Position numbers and translations under genes: made by a program | NCBI RefSeq assembly: GCF_014323665.1 | Contig: NZ_JABVEB010000003.1 | Span: 89,852-153,851, forward strand | Origin: Actinomadura sp. HBU206391 | Lineage (GTDB): Bacteria > Actinomycetota > Actinomycetes > Streptosporangiales > Streptosporangiaceae | Reading direction: 5' to 3' | Length of the DNA stretch: 64,000 nt | Shown: positions 25,151-33,017 of the stretch, one piece after another | Layout of the letters: each line of letters begins with the position of its first letter | Numbering within the stretch: position 1 is the stretch's first letter | Notes under the pieces: model-generated | The model's database searches: none | What the model saw: the letters and a program-made list of their open reading frames with translations, nothing else | Told to the model about the DNA's origin: nothing

Positions 25151-25777
25151 GAATCTCTGATCCGGAATTGTCTGGACAGAGCGGCCTTCTGCGGTCACCG
25201 CAGCGGAGACCGCCGCGAATTCGATCGAGGCTCGAGGCCTCTCCCGCACCCACGTGATCCCCGGGCGCCGGATCCATAAAACCGCGATCGGCGAGAACTC
25301 AATGGGCTCGGGCACGCCATCGCCGGTCGTCGGCAACGCCCGTTGTCCGAGTCGTTTGTCGGCGATTATCAGACACCGTCATGTCCGCATTCACGACGCT
25401 GATCCCGGCTCGGACGGGATCATCCTCCGCGCCGTCCGCGCGCGGCCGCGGATGAGCGATCGCCGGCCCGGGCATGCCCCGCGAGTGCCGGGATTCACCC
25501 CGGCATCGCCCGAGCCCTCGATCCGCCTCACAGACCTCGCCCTCGCCGGACGACCCGGTCGCCCGCGCGACGAACGCGAAAATATACTGAAACAGGTTCC
25601 GATTCGGGTCTGGTACACGCTTCAACCAAGGCATACGTTCATAGGGCCGCCCCTCCAGCGCCGGAGGTGCATTGATGTCCGTCCTGCCCCAATCGTCCGA
25701 ACTGTCCCGCGGTCCTCCTCGCCGCGTCTTCGGCTGCCACTGAACCACCCCCGGAGACGCACCCGAATGGAGGACAC
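25151..25777. other. Gene-free stretch upstream of the coxSLM-like operon
   Basis: 627 bases between two divergent genes. Frames crossing it have poor coding bias and no ribosome sites. It should hold the promoter of the molybdenum hydroxylase operon. I saw no clear riboswitch, palindromic array or RNA gene. Confidence 0.4.
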
Positions 25778-26269
25778 ATGCCGCGTGTCAAAGTCGAGGT
25801 CGACGGTGTGACGTACGAGGACGACGTCGAACCACGCCTTCTGCTCATCCACTATCTGCGCGACCGATTGGGAAAGGTCGGAACCCCGGTCGGCTGCGAC
25901 ACCACCAACTGCGGAGCCTGCACGGTGCTCCTCGACGGCATGAGCGTGAAGAGCTGCTCCGTGCTCGCCGTTCAGGCCGACGGCCACCAGATCGTCACGG
26001 TCGAGGGCCTCGGCATCGACGGAGAACTGCACCCGATGCAACGCGCGTTCCACCAGGAGCACGCGCTGCAGTGCGGGTTCTGCACACCCGGAATGATCAT
26101 CGCGTCGATCGACCTGTTGCGCGAGAACGCCGATCCCTCCGAGGAGGAGATCCGGGAGGGTCTCGAAGGCAACCTGTGCCGCTGCACCGGCTACCAGAAC
26201 ATCGTGCGGGCCGTACGCACGGCCGCCGACGAGATGCGCCGGGCACCGGAGCGAGAGGCCGCCTCATGA
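25778..26269 (+). CDS. Molybdenum hydroxylase small [2Fe-2S] subunit (CoxS-like)
   Basis: Electron-transfer subunit of 163 residues. Plant-type cluster Cys40, Cys45, Cys48 and Cys60; second cluster Cys99, Cys102, Cys134 and Cys136 (CGFCTPG and CRCTGYQ). GGAGGACAC precedes ATG 25778. The stop overlaps the large-subunit start (ATGA). Passes electrons from the molybdenum centre to the FAD subunit. Confidence 0.95.
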   Translation: MPRVKVEVDGVTYEDDVEPRLLLIHYLRDRLGKVGTPVGCDTTNCGACTVLLDGMSVKSCSVLAVQADGHQIVTVEGLGIDGELHPMQRAFHQEHALQCGFCTPGMIIASIDLLRENADPSEEEIREGLEGNLCRCTGYQNIVRAVRTAADEMRRAPEREAAS

Positions 26270-28695
26270 CCGTCCCCGTACAGGACTCCGCGCGCGGCGA
26301 GATCGGCTCCGCCCGCAGGCGCTCGGAGGACGCCCGGCTGATCGTGGGCCGGACGCAGTGGACCGACAACATCCAACTGCCCGGGATGTGCCATGTGGCC
26401 TTCCTGCGCAGCCCGTACGCCCACGCCCGCATCGCCCGGGTCGACGTCGAGGCCGCCAAGAGCCGGCCCGGGGTCGTCGCGGTGTTCAGCGGGCAGGACC
26501 TCGCCGGCGAGCAGGGCAGCCTGCCGTGCGCTTGGCCCGTGACCGAGGACATCGTCATCCCCGATCATCCGCCGCTGGCGGTGAGCGAGGTACGGCACGT
26601 CGGTGAGCCGGTGGCCTGCGTGGTCGCGCGTGACCGCTACGCCGCCGCCGACGCGCTGGAGCACATCGACGTCGACTACGAGCCCCTGGAGCCCGTGGTC
26701 GACATGGAGGCGGCGCTGCGACAGAGCAGCCCGCTGGTGCACAGCGAACACGGCACCAACCAGTCCTACCGCTGGGTGTTCGAGAACGGCGACCTGGACG
26801 CGGCCTTCCGGGACGCACCCGTCCTGATCGAGCGCCGGTACGTGCAGCAGCGCCTGATCCCCGCGGCGATGGAACCGCGGGCGGTCGTCTGCGAGCCCTT
26901 CGGCGAGGAGTTCCGGCTCTGGTCGGCCACCCAGATCCCGCATGTCCTGCGGGTCATGCTCGCCATGGTCACCGGCATCGCCGAGCAGAACCTCCGGGTG
27001 ATCGCTCCGGACGTCGGAGGCGGGTTCGGGTCGAAACTGCAGGTGTACGCAGAAGAGGTGATCTGCCTTCTGCTGGCCAAACGGCTCGGCCGGCCGGTCA
27101 AGTGGACCGAGTCGCGCAGCGAAGGCACGATGGCCACCCACCACGGCCGGGACCAGATCCAGCGGCTTACGCTCGCCGCCGATGGCGACGGCAGGATCCG
27201 CGGCCTGAAGGTCGACCTGCTCGCCGACATGGGCGCCTACCTCATGCTGGTGACCCCGGGCATTCCGCTGCTCGGCGCGTTCATGTTCAACGGCATCTAC
27301 AAGATGGACGCCTACTCGTTCACCTGTACGGGTGTCTTCACCACCAAGACGCCCACCGACGCCTACCGGGGCGCGGGGCGGCCCGAGGCGACTTACGCCA
27401 TCGAACGGCTCATGGACGAGCTCGCCACCGAGGTCGGCCTGGATCCGATCGAGGTACGGCGGCGCAACTGGATCCGGCACGAGGAGTTCCCCTACGACAC
27501 GATCGCCGGCCTCACCTACGACTCCGGCAACTACGAGGCGGCCACCGAGCGGGCGACGGTGCTGTTCGAGTACGACAAGCTGCGCGCCGAACAGGCCGAC
27601 CGCCGGGACCGCGGCGACCCCGTACAGCTCGGCATCGGCGTCTCGACCTTCACCGAGATGTGCGGGCTCGCGCCGTCCCGCGTGCTCGGTTCGCTGTCGT
27701 ACGGCGCCGGCGGCTGGGAGCACGCGTCGGTGCGGATGCTGCCGACCGGCAAGGTCGAGGTGGTGACGGGCAGTTCGGCGCACGGCCAGGGCCACGAGAC
27801 CGCGTGGGCCCAGATCGCCTCCGACGCTCTGGGCGTTCCGTTCGAGGACATCCGGGTGCTGCACGGTGACACCCAGATCGCGCCGAAGGGCATGGACACC
27901 TACGGCTCCCGGTCGCTGGCGGTCGGCGGCATCGCGTTGCACAACGCCTGCCTGAAGGTGGTCGACAAGGCGCGCCGCGTGGCGGCGCACCTGCTCGAGG
28001 CCGCCGAGCAGGACCTGGAGTTCAAGGACGGCCGGTTCTCCGTACGCGGTGTGGCCGACCAGGCCAAGACCCTGCAGGAGGTGGCCCTGGCGGTGTTCGC
28101 CGCGCACGACCTGCCGGACGGCGTCGAGCCGTCGCTGGACTCCGACGCCACGTTCGACCCGGATGACTTCTCTTTCCCGCACGGCACGCATCTGTGCGCC
28201 GCCGAGGTGGACACCGAGACCGGGTTCGTACGGCTGCGGTCCTACGTGGCGGTCGACGACGTCGGCAAGGTCGTCAACCCGCTGATCGTCGAGGGACAGG
28301 TGCACGGCGGGCTCGCGCAGGGCATCGCGCAGGCGCTGTACGAGGAGGCGGTGTACGACGAGGCGGGCAACCTCACGACGACGACGCTCGCCGACTACCT
28401 GGTGCCGTCGGCGGCCGATCTGCCCACCTTCACCACCGACCGTACGGAGTCGCCGGCGACCACGAACCCCCTCGGGGTGAAGGGCGTCGGCGAGGCCGGC
28501 ACGATCGCGTCGACCCCGGCGGTGGTCAACGCGATCGTCGACGCGCTCCGCCCGAACGGCGTCCACGACGTGCCGATGCCGTGCACGCCCGAACGCGTGT
28601 GGCGCGCCATCAGAGGGGTCGGTCCACCCGCCGGCGAAGAGACCACGCCAGGCGCCGGCGGCGGGCTCGGATCGGCTTCCGGAGGTGACTCATGA
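26266..28695 (+). CDS. Molybdenum hydroxylase large subunit, form II CoxL-like
   Basis: Catalytic subunit of 809 residues holding the molybdopterin-cytosine-dinucleotide cofactor. At about 366-372 it reads AYRGAGR, the form II signature, not AYXCSFR of true (form I) CO dehydrogenase. GGGFGSK and, late, GVKGVGEAGT with the conserved Glu are present. Start ATG 26266 inside the small-subunit stop. Form II enzymes have uncertain substrates; gene order S-L-M is also typical of form II. Confidence 0.93.
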   Translation: MTVPVQDSARGEIGSARRRSEDARLIVGRTQWTDNIQLPGMCHVAFLRSPYAHARIARVDVEAAKSRPGVVAVFSGQDLAGEQGSLPCAWPVTEDIVIPDHPPLAVSEVRHVGEPVACVVARDRYAAADALEHIDVDYEPLEPVVDMEAALRQSSPLVHSEHGTNQSYRWVFENGDLDAAFRDAPVLIERRYVQQRLIPAAMEPRAVVCEPFGEEFRLWSATQIPHVLRVMLAMVTGIAEQNLRVIAPDVGGGFGSKLQVYAEEVICLLLAKRLGRPVKWTESRSEGTMATHHGRDQIQRLTLAADGDGRIRGLKVDLLADMGAYLMLVTPGIPLLGAFMFNGIYKMDAYSFTCTGVFTTKTPTDAYRGAGRPEATYAIERLMDELATEVGLDPIEVRRRNWIRHEEFPYDTIAGLTYDSGNYEAATERATVLFEYDKLRAEQADRRDRGDPVQLGIGVSTFTEMCGLAPSRVLGSLSYGAGGWEHASVRMLPTGKVEVVTGSSAHGQGHETAWAQIASDALGVPFEDIRVLHGDTQIAPKGMDTYGSRSLAVGGIALHNACLKVVDKARRVAAHLLEAAEQDLEFKDGRFSVRGVADQAKTLQEVALAVFAAHDLPDGVEPSLDSDATFDPDDFSFPHGTHLCAAEVDTETGFVRLRSYVAVDDVGKVVNPLIVEGQVHGGLAQGIAQALYEEAVYDEAGNLTTTTLADYLVPSAADLPTFTTDRTESPATTNPLGVKGVGEAGTIASTPAVVNAIVDALRPNGVHDVPMPCTPERVWRAIRGVGPPAGEETTPGAGGGLGSASGGDS

Positions 28696-29552
28696 TCCCG
28701 GCTGAGTTCGGATACGTGCGGCCGGAGTCCGTCGAGGAGGCCGTGACCTCACTGACCGAGGCCGGCGAGGACGCGAAGGTGCTGGCGGGCGGGCAGAGCC
28801 TGCTGCCGCTGATGCGCCTGCGGCTGGCCTATCCGGAGGTGCTGGTCGACCTCGACCGGGTGGCGGAACTCCGCGGCGTCCGCGATGACGGCGACGCGCT
28901 GTTCATCGGGGCCATGACGACCCATGACGAGGTGGCGAAGGATTCGCTGGTGCGTGCGCACGCGCCTCTGGTGGCACTGGCCACCGCGACCGTCGCCGAC
29001 CCGGCGGTGCGGCATCGCGGCACCTTCGGCGGCTCGCTCGCGCACGCCGACCCGGCGGGCGACCTTCCCGCCGTGACGCTGGCGCTGGACGCGGTGTTCG
29101 TCGCCCGGTCGGACCGGGGCACCCGGGAGATCCCCGCGTCGGAGTTCTTCGTCGACCTGCTGACATCGGCGCTCGAACCCGACGAGCTGCTCACCGGGAT
29201 CCGGCTGCCCAAGCTCGGTGAGGGTTGGGCCTGCCACTACGAGAAGTTCCACCGTACGGCGCAGGCCTGGGCCATCGTCGGGGTCGCGTGCGCCGTGCGG
29301 CGGTCCAACGGCACCGTGGCCGAGGCCCGGGTCGCGCTCACCAACATGGGCTCCGCGCCCGTGCGAGCGCATGCGGTGGAGACGGCCGTCGCGGGCGGCC
29401 CGGTGTCGCTCGACGCCTTCCGGTCCGCGGCCGAGGCCGCAGCCGAAGGCACCGACCCGCCGGCGGACCTGCACGGCTCGGTGGAGTACCGCGGGCACCT
29501 GGCGCGGGTGCTCACCGCCCGTGCGCTCGCCTCCGCCGGAGGTCTCTCGTAG
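28692..29552 (+). CDS. Molybdenum hydroxylase FAD subunit (CoxM-like)
   Basis: FAD-binding subunit of 286 residues that passes electrons to the final acceptor. Motifs AGGQSLLPLMRLRLA (about 32-46) and TVADPAVRHRGTFGGSLAHA (about 97-116) bind FAD. GGAGGTGACTC precedes ATG 28692, which overlaps the large-subunit stop. Last gene of the operon: a strong hairpin follows. No maturation genes (coxD/E/F) follow directly. Confidence 0.94.
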   Translation: MIPAEFGYVRPESVEEAVTSLTEAGEDAKVLAGGQSLLPLMRLRLAYPEVLVDLDRVAELRGVRDDGDALFIGAMTTHDEVAKDSLVRAHAPLVALATATVADPAVRHRGTFGGSLAHADPAGDLPAVTLALDAVFVARSDRGTREIPASEFFVDLLTSALEPDELLTGIRLPKLGEGWACHYEKFHRTAQAWAIVGVACAVRRSNGTVAEARVALTNMGSAPVRAHAVETAVAGGPVSLDAFRSAAEAAAEGTDPPADLHGSVEYRGHLARVLTARALASAGGLS

Positions 29553-29575
29553 CCGAGTCGACCGATCCCCTTCCA

Positions 29576-29610
29576 TGTCGGCCGCCCGCTCCCGGAGTGG
29601 GCGGCCGACA
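29576..29610. terminator. Terminator hairpin after coxM-like gene
   Basis: Perfect 12-base stem TGTCGGCCGCCC / GGGCGGCCGACA with an 11-base loop, 23 bases after the stop codon. Ends the coxSLM-like transcript and may also serve the converging TetR gene. Confidence 0.8.
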
Positions 29611-29731
29611 GCCGTGGCAGGGGTCTTGTCGATCCATGACATGCCAGGAAGCACCCGGCGAGATGGGAGTGACAATCTTCTGAAGCGGCACCCCTGAGGC
29701 ACGAACGGCCCCTAGAAACTTCGCGCGACGG

Positions 29732-30679
29732 TCAGGGCGACTCCTCCGCGGTCCGGCGCATCCGGTAGGCGCGCTGCTGGCAGGCGCGTGAGCAGTAGTC
29801 CCGCGGGCGCCCCGTGGCCGCCTGGGGGACGACTTCGCCGCAGAGCACGCAGACGGGCTGACCGTCCCCATTCTCATCATCGCCGATAGTTTCATCACGC
29901 CCGCTGTCAGGTCTTTCGTCACGCTCGCCGGCGGGCCGCGGTGAACGCGCCTCGACGAACATCTCGATGCTGTCCAGTACGCGCTGCAGGCCGAACTCGA
30001 AACCGCGCTCGCCTGAGGGCCGGTCGAGGGCCCCGGCCGCGCGGACCCTGGCCAATGTCGGGTAGCGGGCGGGGTCGAAGAACTCCTCCCAGAAGTGGGC
30101 GCGGTCGGACCACCACTGCTCGTCGGTGACGCCGGTGCGCCGCTCGGCCTGTGCGGCGTCGATCGAGATCCGTGCCACCCCTCGGACGTACCCGTCGACG
30201 AGGTGGAACGTGTCGACCGTCTGGAGTTCGGTGAGGCCGATCCCGGACAGCGCGCGCAGTGCCGATTCGTACCACGCGATCCCGTTGGGACCCAGCGCGG
30301 GCCGACCGGCCGGGGCCTGCAGCACCCAGGGATGACGGTGGTAGAAGGCCCAGTCCTCCCGCGCCCCCAGCTCGAGCTTGGCCCGCCAGCCTCCCGGCAC
30401 GGTGTCGAGCAGGGGGACCTCGGCGATCACCGTGTCCATCATGACGTCGAACAGTTCGGCCTTGCCGGGCACGTGCCGGTACAGCGACATGGTGGTGAAC
30501 CCGAGCCGGTCGGCGACCCGTCGCATGGACAGCGCCGCCAGCCCCTCACCGTCGGCCACCTCGATGGCGGCCCGCACGATCCGCTCCAGGGTGAGCCCGG
30601 GCCGCTGCCGCTCACCGGCCTTCCAGAGCAGTTCCAGGCCGCGTGCGGCGTCCGCGCGCCCGCTGCGGTCAGTTGCCAT
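29732..30679 (-). CDS. TetR family regulator with C-terminal zinc-finger extension
   Basis: Protein of 315 residues. HTH in the N-terminal part (LTLERIVRAAIEVADGEGLA, then RRVADRLGFTTMSLYRHV), a ligand domain of the TetR C-terminal type up to ~235, an acidic linker, and a terminal motif with CVLCGE, then DYCSRACQQRAYR: four Cys of a small zinc finger. The fusion is unusual. ATG 30679 is chosen, with GTG 30685 as alternative. Divergent from an MMPL exporter with an operator-like palindrome between them. Confidence 0.88.
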   Translation of the reverse strand: MATDRSGRADAARGLELLWKAGERQRPGLTLERIVRAAIEVADGEGLAALSMRRVADRLGFTTMSLYRHVPGKAELFDVMMDTVIAEVPLLDTVPGGWRAKLELGAREDWAFYHRHPWVLQAPAGRPALGPNGIAWYESALRALSGIGLTELQTVDTFHLVDGYVRGVARISIDAAQAERRTGVTDEQWWSDRAHFWEEFFDPARYPTLARVRAAGALDRPSGERGFEFGLQRVLDSIEMFVEARSPRPAGERDERPDSGRDETIGDDENGDGQPVCVLCGEVVPQAATGRPRDYCSRACQQRAYRMRRTAEESP

Positions 30680-30697
30680 GTGCACCCATCAGTCGAC

Positions 30698-30743
30698 TTG
30701 ACGACCATCGTAGGTCTGTGTACAAGATACACCGAGTGTGTAC
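30698..30743 (+). promoter_or_regulatory. MMPL promoter with TetR-type palindrome
   Basis: TTGACG (30698-30703), 17 bases, then TACAAG (30721-30726) form a plausible promoter for the plus-strand exporter. GTGTA CAAGA TACAC (30718-30732), a perfect five-base inverted repeat, covers the -10; another GTGTGTAC follows at 30736-30743. The position, between a tetR gene and its divergent transporter, is what a TetR operator needs. Confidence 0.6.
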
Positions 30744-30810
30744 GCCATAAACAAGGAGCGGTTTTGCGAAGACACGATCTCCGACACATGCGCACGGCAG
30801 GTGCGTCGCC

Positions 30811-33015
30811 ATGAGCCGGCAAAGGACTCCATCCATCATGACCACATCGCCCGACACGATCTCTCACCCGCCGTCGCACCGCCGGGCGGGCCGCTTCGAG
30901 CGGCTCGCCGGATGGTCCTATCGCCACCGCCGGCGTGCGCTGGCCCTCTGGGTGACGGTTCTGATCGGCGTCAGCGTCGCCGCGGCCACCGTCGGCGGCG
31001 ACTATCGCAACGACTTCTCCCTGCCCGGCACCGAGTCCCAGCGAACCGTGGACACGCTGACCGAGCACGCTCCCGCTCAGGCGGGCGACACCATCGAGAT
31101 CGTGTTGCACGCCCCCGGCGGGGTGCGCGCGGCACAGATCCGCGGACGCGTCGGCGCCGTTCTCGACGACGTCCGCAAGCTGCCGCACGTGGCGGACGTA
31201 CGCAGCCCGTACGCCGACTCGGCGGCCGTGTCGCGCGACGGGACGATCGCCTACGCCACCGTGATCCTCGACGGCACGGCCGACAAGGTGCCACCCGCCG
31301 ACGTGCTCCGGATCGTCGACTCCGCCCAGGCCGCCGAAGGGGAAGGCCTCCAGGTCGAGCTGAGCGGCACCGCCGTCCGGGACGCCGACGCGGGGGCGAG
31401 CGGAGCCGCCGAGACGGCCGGCCTGCTCGCCGCACTGGTGATCCTCGTCCTGCTGTTCGGCTCGATACTCGCCGCCAGCCTGCCACTGATCACAGCGATC
31501 TTCGCCGTCGGCGGCACGATCGCACTGATCACGCTGGCCTCGCATCTGACCGTCGTGCCCGACTACGCGTCGGCGGTGATGATCCTCGTAGGCCTCGGCG
31601 TCGGCATCGACTACGCCCTGCTGATCTTCTCGCGATACCGCGCTGAGCTGCTGGACGGCAGCGAGCGCGAAGCGGCGCAGCGCGCGGCGCTGGACACCGC
31701 GGGCCGCTCGGTGCTGTTCGCCGGCTGCACGGTCATCATCGCGCTGCTCGGCCTGCTCGCGCTGGGCCTGGGCGCGCTGAAGGGAATCGCACTCGGCGTC
31801 GCGCTGACGGTGCTCGTGACCATGATCGCCTCGCTCACGCTGCTGCCGGCGCTGCTCGCCATCACCGGGAAGCGGATCGAGCGCAGCGTACGACGGCGTG
31901 CGGCGCGTGCGCGGCGTGCCGACGGGGAGCGCTGGCGCCGCTGGGCGACGTTCGTGCAGCGCCATCCCTGGCCGGCCCTGGCCATCGCGATCCCCGCGCT
32001 GCTCGTGCTCTCGTTCCCGGCGCTGGACATGCGTCTCGGTTTCGCCGACGCCGCGAACGACCCGCCGTCGTCCACGACCCGGCAGGGGTACGACCTGCTC
32101 GCCGAGGGCTTCGGCCCCGGATTCAACGGGCCGCTCATCGTCGTGGCCGAAGGCGCCGACGGCCGGGCGACGACGATGTTGCGGCAGACGCTCCAGAAGA
32201 CTCCCGGCGTCGCGCTCGCCACACCGCCGTCACCGTCCCCCGACCGCGAGGTGGCGACCATCGTCGTCTTCCCCGACTCCAGCCCGCAGGACGCCGCGAC
32301 GAACGAACTCGTGGAACGGCTGCGCGACCACGTGCTCCCGCCCCTGGCCAAGGGGACCGGTGCCACGTTCCTGGTCGGTGGGGCCACGGCCGCCTCCGAC
32401 GACTTCGCCGGCGCCGTCGGCAGCAGGCTGCCGGCGTTCGTGGCGCTCGTGATCGGCCTCTCGACGCTGCTGCTCGTGATCGTCTTTCGCTCGTTGCTCA
32501 TCCCGTTCAAGGCGGCGGTGCTCAACCTGCTGAGCATCGGGGCGTCTCTCGGCGCCATCAAGCTCGTCTTCCAGGAAGGCATGTTCGGCGTCCAGCCAGG
32601 GCCGATCGAGGCGTTCATCCCGGTGCTGATCTTCGCGATCGTCTTCGGCCTGTCGATGGACTACGAGGTCTTCCTCGTCTCCCGCATGCAGGAGGAATGG
32701 CATCGCACGGGCGACGCGCGCATTGCCGTGCGTGAGGGCCTCGCGACCACCGGGCGCGTGATCACCGCCGCGGCGGCGATCATGATCGTCGTGTTCGGTG
32801 CCTTCATCCTCAGTCCCGAGCGCATGCTCCAGCAGTTCGGCCTCGGCCTGGCCGTCGCGATCTTCCTCGATGTGCTCGTCATCCGCTGTCTGATCGTCCC
32901 CGCGGTCATGCGGGTGCTGGGCGAGCGCGCCTGGTGGCTGCCCGCTCCGCTGCGGCGACACCTGCCGCGCGTCTCCCTGGAAGGCGGTCCCGCGACCCCG
33001 AAGGAACGGAGCTGA
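30811..33015 (+). CDS. MMPL family membrane transporter
   Basis: RND-superfamily exporter of 734 residues with about 12 membrane segments in two homologous halves. Each half has an extracellular loop (about 60-190 and 420-530) followed by a cluster of five to six helices. The proton-relay Asp-Tyr motifs are GVGIDYALLIFSRYR in the first half and GLSMDYEVFLVSRMQ in the second. ATG 30811 is used; ATG 30838 has AAGGA upstream and is a good alternative. Divergent TetR suggests inducible efflux of a lipophilic compound. Confidence 0.92.
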   Translation: MSRQRTPSIMTTSPDTISHPPSHRRAGRFERLAGWSYRHRRRALALWVTVLIGVSVAAATVGGDYRNDFSLPGTESQRTVDTLTEHAPAQAGDTIEIVLHAPGGVRAAQIRGRVGAVLDDVRKLPHVADVRSPYADSAAVSRDGTIAYATVILDGTADKVPPADVLRIVDSAQAAEGEGLQVELSGTAVRDADAGASGAAETAGLLAALVILVLLFGSILAASLPLITAIFAVGGTIALITLASHLTVVPDYASAVMILVGLGVGIDYALLIFSRYRAELLDGSEREAAQRAALDTAGRSVLFAGCTVIIALLGLLALGLGALKGIALGVALTVLVTMIASLTLLPALLAITGKRIERSVRRRAARARRADGERWRRWATFVQRHPWPALAIAIPALLVLSFPALDMRLGFADAANDPPSSTTRQGYDLLAEGFGPGFNGPLIVVAEGADGRATTMLRQTLQKTPGVALATPPSPSPDREVATIVVFPDSSPQDAATNELVERLRDHVLPPLAKGTGATFLVGGATAASDDFAGAVGSRLPAFVALVIGLSTLLLVIVFRSLLIPFKAAVLNLLSIGASLGAIKLVFQEGMFGVQPGPIEAFIPVLIFAIVFGLSMDYEVFLVSRMQEEWHRTGDARIAVREGLATTGRVITAAAAIMIVVFGAFILSPERMLQQFGLGLAVAIFLDVLVIRCLIVPAVMRVLGERAWWLPAPLRRHLPRVSLEGGPATPKERS

Positions 33016-33017
33016 CG

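Noticed and set aside
25254..25811. 185-residue frame before the coxS-like gene
   Set aside because: Overlaps the coxS start, has no ribosome site and a composition unlike the neighbours.
26071..26265. N-terminal extension of the molybdenum hydroxylase large subunit
   Set aside because: It overlaps the small subunit in another frame; ATG 26266 overlaps the stop as ATGA and starts at the expected family position.
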